Shown here one piece after another: positions 29,970 to 38,289 of a DNA stretch of 64,000 bases (position 1 is its first letter; each line of letters opens with the position of its first letter). This DNA is from a virus. Under the pieces are notes generated by a model, which was not told where the DNA came from, ran no database searches, and saw only the letters and a list, made by a program, of their open reading frames with translations. A program made the position numbers and the translations under genes. The stretch lies in the IMG/VR virus record IMGVR_UViG_3300046517_001051, positions 1 to 64,000 of that record. One strand, written 5' to 3'.

Positions 29970-31306
29970 GGCTTCACCGCCTTCGCCAGCTTGGCCACCG
30001 CGTCGGCGAACTCTGGCGGCTCAAGGTAGAACGTGCGGATCTCGCAGCCGCTCTCCCGTCGCTCGACGTGAATGTCACCGGCGAACCGCTTGCGCCCGTT
30101 CTCGTCCACGAAGCGGTAGATCAAACCGTAGGGGCGGACCACCTTTGGCTTCTCCGGCTCTGACACCGCGACGGCCCACTTTCCAGCGATGCCGCCGTCG
30201 ACAATAATCGTGCCGCCGAGCGCCGCGTTCGCCTCGTGCGCATGGCTCTCCGCTAGCCGATCGCCAGCCGTCTCAAGATCAGCGTCGAGTCGCTGAACGG
30301 TTGCCTTCGCCTCGCGCAGCTCGCCCTCCAGCTCCTTGACGCGAGCCTCGGCGAGTTCGGCGCGCTGGAGCCGCTCCTTCAGCATGTCCTCCATCTCCTT
30401 CACCAACCCGATCACTCGGCCGACTGGCAGCTTGACGTTCGATCCACAACCGCGCGTGTCCAGGAAGTTGCGCAGGCTGTCGAGTGATCCCTCAGCGAGG
30501 TCGATCCGCGCCTGCAACTCGGCGGTGCGCTCTTTGGCTGCCGCCGTCACTTCGCAAAGCACGGCGTTCGCCTTCAGCCACTCGGCGGCTTCCTGAGCAT
30601 TGTTCTTGCGCAGCCGCTCAATCTCGGCACGCGCAACCTTGAGATGCGACTGCAAAACGGACACGCCGCCAACTACATCAGCATCTGGCTTCGGCGCCTC
30701 GGGCTCGGCGGCGAGTGCTCCGCGCAGCTCGCGCTCGTGCTCCTTCGTGATGCCAGCCTGTTCGAGATCGCCAAGGACATCGACCACGGCGCGCTTCAGC
30801 CTGTTGCTCGCGGGCGGCTCTACCGAGGGCTCGGCGGCGATGGCTCCCTTTGGCTCGTCGTTGACGGCATTGCGCAGCAGGTCCATGTCGAGAAGGAGGC
30901 TGCCCCACGACTTCTTGTCCTGATGGCCAACCTGCGAGATGTAGGTCGAGAAGCCTTTGACGACTGAACTCGCAGCCGCCCACAGACGCCCACTCGCGAC
31001 TGGTGGTTGTGGCGACGAGGGCTCGGCGGCGAGGGCGTCGCGGACCCGGTTGACGACGTGCGCCCACACGTCGCGCCCTCGAAAGGTGCCATACTCCGGA
31101 TCCAGCGAGTCGACCATCGCTTGCACGGCCTCGCGCAGCCTGCCGCTCGCGGGCGCCGGAGCCTTCTCCCACTCGGCGAAGGCGGCGAGGAGGGCTGTCC
31201 AGCGGACCAGATGGTGTTCGCGATCTGTGTTCTGGCGATAGCCGAAGCGGTCGCAGTCGGCGAACAACGCTCGGAGCGCGGCGAGAAGGCTGGCGGAGGG
31301 GGTCAT
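29966..31306 (-). CDS. Repeat-containing coiled-coil protein, 446 aa
   Basis: ATG at 31306 (ATGA). Residues about 45-200 contain three diverged units of 45-60 residues, each opening with (PA)SGRL..AV or PASNRLKRAV and ending in LR/VRDALAAEPS or LRGALAAEPE. A long heptad-type coiled coil follows (about 205-355), and the C-terminal 90 residues are beta-rich with RPYGLIYRFVDENGRKRFAG. The build suggests a scaffold or tether protein. I do not recognise the family. Confidence 0.65.
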   Translation of the reverse strand: MTPSASLLAALRALFADCDRFGYRQNTDREHHLVRWTALLAAFAEWEKAPAPASGRLREAVQAMVDSLDPEYGTFRGRDVWAHVVNRVRDALAAEPSSPQPPVASGRLWAAASSVVKGFSTYISQVGHQDKKSWGSLLLDMDLLRNAVNDEPKGAIAAEPSVEPPASNRLKRAVVDVLGDLEQAGITKEHERELRGALAAEPEAPKPDADVVGGVSVLQSHLKVARAEIERLRKNNAQEAAEWLKANAVLCEVTAAAKERTAELQARIDLAEGSLDSLRNFLDTRGCGSNVKLPVGRVIGLVKEMEDMLKERLQRAELAEARVKELEGELREAKATVQRLDADLETAGDRLAESHAHEANAALGGTIIVDGGIAGKWAVAVSEPEKPKVVRPYGLIYRFVDENGRKRFAGDIHVERRESGCEIRTFYLEPPEFADAVAKLAKAVKP

Positions 31307-31563
31307 GATTGGAACGCCGTCAGGACGTCGCTCAGTTGTTGGCGAATCAGCTTGATGTGAGACTGGAGCGCCTCGGCGCAGGGCGGGCAGAGATCCCATC
31401 CCCGACCGAGGTTTCCGTCTTGTCCGTGCGTCTGGAGGTGCACGTGCGCCTTGACCCACCCGGTCGGCAGTGGCTCCGGGTACATCCGCACGTTCTCCGC
31501 GGTGGTCAGGGTAACAGGCTTGAGGCAGCGGTCGCAGTGCAGGGTGCGAGTCTCGCGGATCAT
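31303..31563 (-). CDS. Zinc-binding protein, 86 aa
   Basis: ATG at 31563 (ATGA). CDRC near the start and CPPC at about 59-62, separated by a His-rich beta part, form a zinc ribbon; the C-terminus is a helix. Function unknown. Confidence 0.6.
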   Translation of the reverse strand: MIRETRTLHCDRCLKPVTLTTAENVRMYPEPLPTGWVKAHVHLQTHGQDGNLGRGWDLCPPCAEALQSHIKLIRQQLSDVLTAFQS

Positions 31564-32048
31564 GGTTGTTCTCCCTTCCGCAGTCGCCGGTCGATCTCGG
31601 CGGCGATGAGCGCGCCGGCGACCGTGAGCGCCTTGAGGCTTCCGGGCTTGTTCTTCTCTCGGAGCTTCCACAGGTCTTCGACCCACGGGACCAGCAGGCC
31701 CAGTGCGCCGGCAAGGATCTCTCCGCGAGAGTGCGCGTCGTCATGATCGTCCGTCCACTTGACCTTCTGGAGCTGGCGCTCGCACGAGATCAGCGCGACG
31801 CCAGAAGTTGCGGGTGGTGGGTCTTGAGGGACCCAGCCCAGCATCTGCATGACGAGCTTCGGGGACTCCTTCACGCGGTAATGGGACATATAGTAACCCC
31901 CGCCGCCGAAGCCGCCACCCTCGCGGTCGGCGACGACAACCGACGTGGCGTCCTGGCCCTCGCAAGGGATCACGCGGTCGATCTTGTGGCGGTGGAGGCC
32001 GATCGGGCGCCCGGTCTTGGCGCAGGTGAAGACGACGATGTCGGTCAT
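31560..32048 (-). CDS. Hypothetical protein, 162 aa
   Basis: ATG at 32048 (ATGA). A beta-rich N-terminal half (FTCAKTGRPIGLHRHKIDRV, then Tyr- and Gly-rich strands with YRVKES) recalls small FlbD-like or 'sheath-polysaccharide' phage proteins. The C-terminal half is helical and hydrophobic (AALTVAG-like). Not assigned. Confidence 0.55.
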   Translation of the reverse strand: MTDIVVFTCAKTGRPIGLHRHKIDRVIPCEGQDATSVVVADREGGGFGGGGYYMSHYRVKESPKLVMQMLGWVPQDPPPATSGVALISCERQLQKVKWTDDHDDAHSRGEILAGALGLLVPWVEDLWKLREKNKPGSLKALTVAGALIAAEIDRRLRKGEQP

Positions 32049-32428
32049 TGGTTCATTTCTCCTCGTGCTTTGTATTCTCTGAACAGGTCCGCCGCGATCT
32101 TGCGCGCGTGCGCTTCGTCGGGCGCGAAGACGACCACGTTCACGCGACCACCATAGTACGGATTGATCTCGTTACGGTACGCGAGCCGTGACAAGGACGG
32201 GCAGGGATCAAGGTAGACCCCGTCAATGTCGATACCATTCGGCAAACTCGTCACGCTCCAGCAGGGGTCTTTCGGTAGGTCGCCGACCTGAACCTCGTCG
32301 AGTTCCCACTCCGTCACGTCGCCGCCGAGCCAGTCGGCTAGCGTCTTCGCCTTCTCCTCCGTCGAGAAGACGCCGACGACGCTGTAGTCGCTGTAGTCGC
32401 CGGTCTCCACCGCGTAGATCTTGGTCAT
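32045..32428 (-). CDS. Small alpha/beta protein, 127 aa
   Basis: ATG at 32428 (TGATG). MTKIYAVETGDYSDYSVVGV, then STEEKAKTLADWL, is the layout of the widespread small phage/bacterial proteins of the type 'kYyV..g.ysdy.i.gvf.d...A'. The C-terminal part repeats the pattern (VVFAPDEAHARKIAADLF). No function is known. Confidence 0.6.
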   Translation of the reverse strand: MTKIYAVETGDYSDYSVVGVFSTEEKAKTLADWLGGDVTEWELDEVQVGDLPKDPCWSVTSLPNGIDIDGVYLDPCPSLSRLAYRNEINPYYGGRVNVVVFAPDEAHARKIAADLFREYKARGEMNQ

Positions 32429-32661
32429 CAGATGTTCCTCACGATCTCGTCGTACAGCGCTTCCACGAACTTCATGACGTCGTCGCGGAACCGGACGCGG
32501 CGCTTGGCCACGGCGGTGAAGTCGTCCACGGGGATCTCCTTCACGGCCATCAGCTCGGCGTAGATGATGGCCTCCAGGGCGACGCCGAACTGGACCGCCG
32601 CGCGCTGCCGCGTCGGCTCCAGCAGCTTGAAGACCTTCTCGGGGTTCAGTGGTGATCTCAT
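32428..32661 (-). CDS. Helical hypothetical protein, 77 aa
   Basis: ATG at 32661 (ATGA). Nearly all helical, with conserved-looking VQFGVALEAIIYAELMAVK. Function unknown. Confidence 0.55.
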   Translation of the reverse strand: MRSPLNPEKVFKLLEPTRQRAAVQFGVALEAIIYAELMAVKEIPVDDFTAVAKRRVRFRDDVMKFVEALYDEIVRNI

Positions 32662-32969
32662 CTATTCAACTCCTCATAGCTGTGAAATCGAGCGAGACTG
32701 CCCAGCGTCTCTCGCGAGTGCTGCGTCATCAGCCAGACAAGCTTTCGGCCCTTCTTGACCCGCTCGTACGTCTTGTGCTCCCAGACGGCACTGTCTCTCG
32801 GCCGAGGCCGGATGTAGTGCGCAGTCTTGACCTCGAAACGCATCAGACCGGCGACACAGCCTCTTCCAGAGGTTCTGTAGTCCGCCTCGCACTTGATATC
32901 GACGATGACCTCGCCGCGCGCCAGCTTCGGCATCGGGCCACGGATCAGTTCCTGGAGGAGGGATTTCAT
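32658..32969 (-). CDS. Hypothetical protein, 103 aa
   Basis: ATG at 32969 (ATGA). Strand-rich with DIKCEADYRTSGRG and a basic second half; one acidic/Lys strand pair (RFEVKTAHY) could suggest a nuclease fold but the motif is incomplete. Function unknown. Confidence 0.55.
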   Translation of the reverse strand: MKSLLQELIRGPMPKLARGEVIVDIKCEADYRTSGRGCVAGLMRFEVKTAHYIRPRPRDSAVWEHKTYERVKKGRKLVWLMTQHSRETLGSLARFHSYEELNR

Positions 32970-33274
32970 CGCGGGTCCTGCAGGTCGCGGGGATTGTGAC
33001 CCCTCATCTTCTTGATCATCTTCCTGACTCGCCTCTCCTGGGCCTCCACCCTCATGGCCCGCCAGTTGGTCCATGCCAGCCAGAGCTTGATCGCGCCGAG
33101 CGCGAGCCCGACGAGGACCAGAATAACCGTCCACGGCCCCCAGAACGGCGCCGTCACCCACCACCAGCTCCAGTCGATCTTGTCGCAGAGCTTGAGGACT
33201 ACGAACGCCACGCCGAGCATGTTGAGCGCCATGCTGGAGGCGACGAGCTGCGTGCCGCGAGTAGTGTCAGTCAT
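32966..33274 (-). CDS. Membrane protein with two helices
   Basis: 102 residues from an ATG at 33274. Two membrane helices: about 13-30 (SMALNMLGVAFVVLKLCD) and 46-67 (GPWTVILVLVGLALGAIKLW), then a basic cytoplasmic tail (RRVRKMIKKMRGHNPRDLQD). Function unknown. Confidence 0.6.
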   Translation of the reverse strand: MTDTTRGTQLVASSMALNMLGVAFVVLKLCDKIDWSWWWVTAPFWGPWTVILVLVGLALGAIKLWLAWTNWRAMRVEAQERRVRKMIKKMRGHNPRDLQDPR

Positions 33275-33530
33275 GCTTGTATGCCTCCAGCATCTTGTAA
33301 GTCTCCCACAGCGCCTTCTTGATGACCGAGCCTCGCAGCTCGGCGTCGTTGATCTCCAGCCAGGCGGTGCCGCCGAGCCGGTCCGTCTGCTTGACCTCCA
33401 CTGCGAAGCAGTCCTCGCTGAGACCGATGACGCGAACGATACTGCCGTGGGCGCGGCCCAAGGGCAAGTACTCGCCCTGCCACACCAGCATCGGCTCGCG
33501 CTTCTCCAGCTCGTGGACTCGCAGCGTCAT
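33267..33530 (-). CDS. Hypothetical protein, 87 aa
   Basis: ATG at 33530 (ATGA with the NAMPT-like gene). A small beta-barrel-like protein (LVWQGEYLPLGRAHGSIVRV). It is directly downstream of the NAD genes and translationally coupled to them, so it might be an accessory part; this is only positional. Confidence 0.55.
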   Translation of the reverse strand: MTLRVHELEKREPMLVWQGEYLPLGRAHGSIVRVIGLSEDCFAVEVKQTDRLGGTAWLEINDAELRGSVIKKALWETYKMLEAYKHD

Positions 33531-35014
33531 GACTGGCCCCTCAGCGTCTCGCGGACATTGGCGAAGGTCTGCGTCCGCAGGAAGCAGCCGTCGCGCCAGA
33601 CCGGCTTGAGCAGCGAGTGCGACGAGTCGGCGGGGAGCTGATCGCAGAGCACCAGCTTGCCTGACTCGGGACTCTTGAGCACCGCCAGCCGGCCGCGGGC
33701 CGAGTGCTTCGTTCCGTCGTCGGTGGCCGGCTTCTTGTAGAGGTCGCGCGACTCGCCACCGACCATCGCCCAGGTCGCCTTCATGGCGAACCCGAACGTG
33801 TCGCGGGTGACGTGCTGGTAGGTGTAGCTGCCGACGCCGAACACGACGTTGGTCGACGCGAAGCCGGCGGCGCCGAGCCGCTCGACGATCTCGCGCGCCC
33901 GCTCGTACGTGATCGCGTCGCCGTAGATCACGCCGACGTGCGAGTCCAGCTGCCGGTGGCCGGTGCTGGTCCGCGTCCCGCCGAAGACGTCCCAGAGGAG
34001 CTGGACGACGCCCTTGATGGCTGGTCCAGCCGAGACGGTCTGCCCAGTCACCGCGGCGTAGTCGTCGCCGCAGAGGATCTTGACGGGATCACCGCTGTCG
34101 GGGCGGATCACCAGCTTGCCGTCGCGCGCCATGATCTTCGCCTTGAGCGAGGGCAGCGTCTCGGTGAGGACCGACCAGAGGTCCCACGTGTCGGAGACGA
34201 CCGACACGATGCCGGTGGGATACAGGCTCAGCAGGCGCTCGAACGTCTCACGCTCGCCCTCCTCGCCGCCGGCCGACATGACGCTGTGCTCGGTTGCCGG
34301 GACGCTGCCGCCGACGAGGCCGTTGCCCTCGATATAATGGGGTTGGCCGCCGTAGTACTCGTCGACGAACGGGAGCGCTGGTAACGTGTCGGTCCCCGTG
34401 AAGCTGAGGAGGTGCGCCGCGCCGCTGAGCTGCGCCGCTTCGACGCCGGCCATGCCGCGCATCGAGAAGTCGTGGCCCTGCCAGGGGACGAAGTCCGGGT
34501 CACCGCCAGTGAGCCTCGCCGCCTCGTCGAGCATGGCGCGGAGCCGGTGCGCGCTCGTCGCCGACGTGCACGGCAGCCAGAGCACGTTGCTCATCAGCGT
34601 CTCGACGTAGTTGACGAGCCAAGCGAAGTCGTCGTGCGTGTTCTCGACGGTCAGCATCGGCACGCGCAGCGGGCAGCGAGTGCCTTCTGGGAGGGCTCTG
34701 AACTCCAGCGGCACGTGGCCCAGCCGGTGCAGCGCGCGGACGTGGTCGGTGCCAATGGCGTTCGGGCCGAGGTAGCGGTCGACGAGCGTCTTGTACTCGT
34801 CGCAGACGTCCTGCGTCGGCCGCTTGAACCAGGACTCCATCTCCTCGCACAGGTACTTCTGGAGGAAGTACTGGAGGCCAAAGAACACGACGCGGTCCAC
34901 GCCCTCGACGCGCGAGCTTCGCGGCGTCCAGTTCGAGTAGACGCGGGTGGTGCCGGCGGGGTACTGGCGCCGGTGGTCCAGCTTGTAGCCGTCGATCAGT
35001 AAGAGGGGATTCAC
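33527..35014 (-). CDS. Nicotinamide phosphoribosyltransferase-like (NAMPT/Namat)
   Basis: 495 residues, the usual length for NadV/NAMPT. Landmarks: DGYKLDHRRQYP (8-19), QGHDFSMRGM (179-188), the catalytic His in VPATEHSVM (H243), VSDTWDLW (273-280) and VIRPDSGDP (302-310). Family enzymes join nicotinamide to PRPP to make NMN. The gene overlaps a PRPP-synthetase-like gene (ATGA). This two-gene set is also the layout of the phage NAD+ reconstitution pathway NARP1, in which the NAMPT homologue (Namat) joins nicotinamide to ADP-ribose pyrophosphate made by a Prs homologue (Adps), giving NAD+ directly. Which substrate is used cannot be read from the sequence by eye. Confidence 0.9.
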   Translation of the reverse strand: MNPLLLIDGYKLDHRRQYPAGTTRVYSNWTPRSSRVEGVDRVVFFGLQYFLQKYLCEEMESWFKRPTQDVCDEYKTLVDRYLGPNAIGTDHVRALHRLGHVPLEFRALPEGTRCPLRVPMLTVENTHDDFAWLVNYVETLMSNVLWLPCTSATSAHRLRAMLDEAARLTGGDPDFVPWQGHDFSMRGMAGVEAAQLSGAAHLLSFTGTDTLPALPFVDEYYGGQPHYIEGNGLVGGSVPATEHSVMSAGGEEGERETFERLLSLYPTGIVSVVSDTWDLWSVLTETLPSLKAKIMARDGKLVIRPDSGDPVKILCGDDYAAVTGQTVSAGPAIKGVVQLLWDVFGGTRTSTGHRQLDSHVGVIYGDAITYERAREIVERLGAAGFASTNVVFGVGSYTYQHVTRDTFGFAMKATWAMVGGESRDLYKKPATDDGTKHSARGRLAVLKSPESGKLVLCDQLPADSSHSLLKPVWRDGCFLRTQTFANVRETLRGQS

Positions 35015-35901
35015 GAGAGGAGCATCCTCGCCACGGCCTCGCGGCCGACGGTCTCAAGGGGGACGACGGTGAACCGATCACTGAGCCCTGATGTCTGCAT
35101 CGGGAACGAGTCGGTGGTGAAGATCTGTTGGTAATACTTGAGCAAGTCGCCAGTGCCCTTCGAGAAGATGCCGTGCGACACGACGAGGTCCAGCGTGACG
35201 TGACGACTGAACGAGGTCAGCACCTCGCCGAGCCCGACGAACGTGCCCCCGCCATCGCAGACGTCGTCCACGACGAGGTAGTGGCCGTGGGGCACCGGCT
35301 CACAGGCGAACCTCGTCAGCTTGCCGGTGTCCGGGTCGCGGTGCTTCGTCGCCTGGTACACCGGCACATCGAGCATGCGGGCGAAGTCCTCGGCGCGCCG
35401 GGCGGCGCCCGCGTCCGGTTGGATCACGCCGCGATATCCACGTAGCGGGATCGCGTCGACGAACGGATGCGCGGGGTCTATCGCGAGAAACTCCGGGCCG
35501 AACAGCGCTGCGAGCACGGTGCTGTGAGGATCTAGCACGACGACCGAGTCCAGCTCGTAGGGTCGCAGCGTCTCGGCGTAGACCTTCGCGGTGAATGCGT
35601 GCCGCCCGTCGCGTCGGTCTTGCCGGGCGCCGGGAAAGTACGGGCAGAACAGGCCGAGCTTGCGGGGCCGCTGCGCGCGGACGGCGTCGAGGAGCGCCAG
35701 CAATGTCAGCCACCCGTCGGCGTCGCAGATCCTCGCGTCGACGTACAGCGCACCCTTCTCGGCATCCTGCAGGTTGACCACGACGTGCGGCTCGCCGCCG
35801 GGGAACGTCAGCGACTGGTGCTGGATCGTCCCGACGACGTTGATCGGGTTCGGCATGACCAGCTCGCAGGCGACCCAGTGGAGCGTGAGCTTGGATCTCA
35901 T
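35011..35901 (-). CDS. PRPP-synthetase-like enzyme (Prs/Adps)
   Basis: 296 residues. FPGGEPHV (33-40), PYFPGARQDRR (87-97), VLDPHST (122-128), QPDAGAARRAE (161-171) and the PRPP-loop VVDDVCDGGGT (210-220) match class I PRPP synthetases. It is slightly shorter than cellular Prs (about 310-320). Several allosteric-region positions differ, and FSDGE of cellular enzymes is FPGGE. It would make PRPP from ribose-5-phosphate, or, if it is an Adps, pyrophosphorylate ADP-ribose. Coupled by ATGA to the NAMPT-like gene. Confidence 0.85.
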   Translation of the reverse strand: MRSKLTLHWVACELVMPNPINVVGTIQHQSLTFPGGEPHVVVNLQDAEKGALYVDARICDADGWLTLLALLDAVRAQRPRKLGLFCPYFPGARQDRRDGRHAFTAKVYAETLRPYELDSVVVLDPHSTVLAALFGPEFLAIDPAHPFVDAIPLRGYRGVIQPDAGAARRAEDFARMLDVPVYQATKHRDPDTGKLTRFACEPVPHGHYLVVDDVCDGGGTFVGLGEVLTSFSRHVTLDLVVSHGIFSKGTGDLLKYYQQIFTTDSFPMQTSGLSDRFTVVPLETVGREAVARMLLS

Positions 35902-36146
35902 GGATGCTCTATGACCTCCGTGGTCATGCTCTTGCTCTCGCCCTTGATGTAGGCGAACAACTTGTCGGCGGCCCTGCGACGACAGACGACTACCATCGCA
36001 GTCTCGTCGGTCACCGGACCTTCCGTGTCAAGTCCCGTGATCGCCACCATGATGTCTGCAGCCTCGTCGGCGACCATCTTCGCCGCGATGCGCCGAGCGG
36101 CGCGGCCAACATCATCGGGGTTCATCGTCTCACCGGTCCTGGTCAC
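35898..36146 (-). CDS. Hypothetical protein, 82 aa
   Basis: GTG at 36146 (GTGA); an ATG at 36125 is possible. Helical N-terminus, then a strand-rich part (TAMVVVCRRRAADKLFAYI). Directly upstream of the Prs-like gene and overlapping it. Function unknown. Confidence 0.5.
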   Translation of the reverse strand: MTRTGETMNPDDVGRAARRIAAKMVADEAADIMVAITGLDTEGPVTDETAMVVVCRRRAADKLFAYIKGESKSMTTEVIEHP

Positions 36147-36349
36147 GAGTACCTCCCGGTGGTCGCCAGCCAGATCACGGCGAAGACGAGCACGGTCATG
36201 AGCGCACACTCAACCCACAGGACGCGGCGGGCCTTCCGCTCCTTCCAGCAGTCCGCGTGGTAGCCCCGCTCGACGAGGTCGCCGAGCTTGATGGCGTATT
36301 TGCAGCGCGGGCAGCGCGGCGCGAAGTCGGCGTCGGGGTGAGTGTGCAT
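36143..36349 (-). CDS. Zinc-knuckle membrane protein, 68 aa
   Basis: ATG at 36349 (TGATG). CPRC (about 13-16) and a later HADC form a zinc site; a C-terminal membrane helix (ECALMTVLVFAVIWLATTG) follows a basic stretch. Probably membrane-attached with the zinc part in the cytoplasm. Confidence 0.55.
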   Translation of the reverse strand: MHTHPDADFAPRCPRCKYAIKLGDLVERGYHADCWKERKARRVLWVECALMTVLVFAVIWLATTGRYS

Positions 36350-36738
36350 CACAGTTTCGCCCACTCCTGGATCAGCCACGCGCGCGCTTTCTCGTCGTCG
36401 CTGCCCTCGTAATCGGGTTCCAGAGCAGCGATCGCCAATTCATAGGTCATTGGGCCTTCTGAGCCGAGTGGGTCTGCGGCGAGCAGTTCCTCGCCCATCT
36501 TCTTGTAGACAGCCTCTTCAGCCGTGGTCCGGTCATCATGGTCTACGTATCCAGCTTCGTTGAGTCGGGCCTCAAGTTCATCGCAATACGAGCAGCTTCC
36601 AAAGCTACCGAGGATAACTTGGGGATTGCGACGACCTTTTTGCTTGATGATGGCCACAAACCTGCCTGAGTAGTCGCCGAACTCCTTGTAGGCGAGCACC
36701 TTTGCTCCTGCAGCGGTCAAACAGTCTTGGTAGGTCAT
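36349..36738 (-). CDS. Hypothetical protein, 129 aa
   Basis: ATG at 36738 (ATGA). Contains a CSYC pair (about 48-51) after a strand-rich part; acidic, helical C-terminus. Function unknown. Confidence 0.55.
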   Translation of the reverse strand: MTYQDCLTAAGAKVLAYKEFGDYSGRFVAIIKQKGRRNPQVILGSFGSCSYCDELEARLNEAGYVDHDDRTTAEEAVYKKMGEELLAADPLGSEGPMTYELAIAALEPDYEGSDDEKARAWLIQEWAKL

Positions 36739-37004
36739 GCTTGCTCCTTCCTCTTGATCTCGCTCAGCAGCGCCCCGCACCACGGGCAGTGAGTGACGTC
36801 CTTCAGGACCGTGCCGGGAACATCAGACTCGATGACGCACAGAGGCTCGTCGGCAGACTCGCGCTCGAAGCAGCCGAACCGGTGGACGACGCCATTGTTG
36901 ACGTCGATCAGGATGTCCGGCGGGCTCCAGCCTCTGTGCTGGATGTGGACGCGCATGCTCACGCAGCACGTGTCGCAGGCGCTGATGCCGTGCGGACGGA
37001 TCAC
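36735..37004 (-). CDS. Zinc-ribbon hypothetical protein, 89 aa
   Basis: GTG at 37004 (GTGA). CDTCC (about 10-14) and CPWCGALL (about 73-80) form two knuckles at the two ends, with a strand-rich part between. Function unknown. Confidence 0.55.
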   Translation of the reverse strand: MIRPHGISACDTCCVSMRVHIQHRGWSPPDILIDVNNGVVHRFGCFERESADEPLCVIESDVPGTVLKDVTHCPWCGALLSEIKRKEQA

Positions 37005-37198
37005 AGCTCGCTCTCCTTCTCCACCCGCGGCACGCGGATGACCATCTGGATAACGGCGCAGTCGTGAATCCTCGTCGACATCATCCTCAGCGCAAGGTCA
37101 CCGCCGTGATCCTTCTTCAGCTGAGTCAGCAAGGACAGCCACTCGTTGATGGTGTACTCGTCATTGAAGAGCATCGTCCTGCGGCGGGTGAGGCTCAT
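37001..37198 (-). CDS. Hypothetical protein, 65 aa
   Basis: ATG at 37198 (ATGA). Opens MSLTRRRTMLFNDEYTINEW, then a helix and two strands. Function unknown. Confidence 0.5.
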   Translation of the reverse strand: MSLTRRRTMLFNDEYTINEWLSLLTQLKKDHGGDLALRMMSTRIHDCAVIQMVIRVPRVEKESEL

Positions 37199-37419
37199 GG
37201 TTTCTCCTCTTCCTTGAAGTCGGGGCAAGTCTCCGCCTGCCGGATGTCGTCGATCAGAGTCTGCTTGTCGTTGTGCTCATCACCGAACTTGAACGGGTGC
37301 TTCTTCTGGCATGAGAACTCGAATGGCCAAGCTGGGGTCAAGTCGCTGTAGCCAGGAGACCCGCCGTACACGTAGCAGTGCTCGCACTCCAGGCAGATGC
37401 GTCCGGTTGTCTTGCTCAC
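37195..37419 (-). CDS. Cys-rich hypothetical protein, 74 aa
   Basis: GTG at 37419 (GTGA). CLECEHC near the start, then FSCQKKH and a late Cys (AETCPDF), a typical small phage zinc/metal protein layout. Function unknown. Confidence 0.55.
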   Translation of the reverse strand: MSKTTGRICLECEHCYVYGGSPGYSDLTPAWPFEFSCQKKHPFKFGDEHNDKQTLIDDIRQAETCPDFKEEEKP

Positions 37420-37613
37420 TGGAGCCACTCCGTCGGGTGCCCGAGCTTGGCCCGCTGCGGCGTCTGGTCCCCGCCGCTGGCGAGCCGGCGCCAGAGATCG
37501 CACTCGCGCTCGGCGCGCTTAGCCCGGGCCTCGTAGTGCGAGGACACGGCCTGCGCGAGGACGACGAAAAGGAGCAGCGTCCCGTCGACGAAGAAGTGGA
37601 GGAGGTCGGTCAC
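37416..37613 (-). CDS. Small membrane-anchored protein, 65 aa
   Basis: ATG at 37613 (ATGA). An N-terminal membrane helix (FFVDGTLLLFVVLAQAVSS) then a basic/acidic helix. Function unknown. Confidence 0.55.
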   Translation of the reverse strand: MTDLLHFFVDGTLLLFVVLAQAVSSHYEARAKRAERECDLWRRLASGGDQTPQRAKLGHPTEWLQ

Positions 37614-37837
37614 TTGGCCCTCCGCTCCGCGCGCATCGCGGCTCTGATGTCCCCTGATAGCTGAGCTGCGGCGGGATCCGTCCAGATGTCGAACAGCAGA
37701 TTGTTGCAGCGAACGACGGCCCTCGCCAGGTCTAGCTCTAGTTCAGAGTACGCCTTCCCTCCGTGCTTCGAGGCGTGGATGACGGACTGGGCGACGATGT
37801 CGATGGGCAGACCGAGCGGGTTATGCGTCGAGGTCAC
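37610..37837 (-). CDS. Hypothetical protein, 75 aa
   Basis: GTG at 37837 (GTGA). Helical (IVAQSVIHASKHGGKAYSEL), one Cys. Function unknown. Confidence 0.5.
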   Translation of the reverse strand: MTSTHNPLGLPIDIVAQSVIHASKHGGKAYSELELDLARAVVRCNNLLFDIWTDPAAAQLSGDIRAAMRAERRAK

Positions 37838-38289
37838 TGGTTCACCAGCCTCTGGGCCTCGTCGAGGCGCATCTTGAGTCGCTTCGCGCACTCCAGCATC
37901 GCCGCCGGGGTGCCGGCCCAGGGGAGACCCCAGTGCTCCGCGCAGATGGGGCCGTAGCCGTTACCGACCGACTCGGCGGCGGTCAGCTCGATGCCGCAGA
38001 AGCAGCAGTGGTTCGTGCTGAGACCGACGACGTTGGCGCGGCCGGCGGGGTCCGCCTCGAACTCGCGCAGCTCGTCGCGCACCGCCGAATCGTTGACCGT
38101 CATCTTCCAGAACGTCCGGCCGTCGGGCTGGATCGTCGCGACCCAGTCGGCGCCGACGCACAGGATCAGCTTCCGGGTCTGGCGCGTCACCTTGAACGCG
38201 ACGCCGCCGGGGAGCCGGACGCTGGGCTGCTTCATGCCGCGGCCCATGGCCTCGGCGAACAACTTCGCCACTCGCGGGAAGTCCATCAT
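37834..38289 (-). CDS. DUF6011-like zinc protein
   Basis: 151 residues from ATG at 38289. The C-terminal half reads CCFCGIELTAAESVGNGYGP, then C-EHWG: a CxxC...GxGYGPxC zinc motif used in DUF6011-type phage proteins. The N-terminal half is strand-rich (VATIQPDGRTFWKMT). Function unknown. Confidence 0.65.
   Translation of the reverse strand: MMDFPRVAKLFAEAMGRGMKQPSVRLPGGVAFKVTRQTRKLILCVGADWVATIQPDGRTFWKMTVNDSAVRDELREFEADPAGRANVVGLSTNHCCFCGIELTAAESVGNGYGPICAEHWGLPWAGTPAAMLECAKRLKMRLDEAQRLVNQ

Noticed and set aside
29966-31744. Longer version of the repeat protein starting at 31744
   Set aside because: The added N-terminus is Arg/Pro-rich shadow of the two preceding genes; the ATG at 31306 overlaps the preceding stop.
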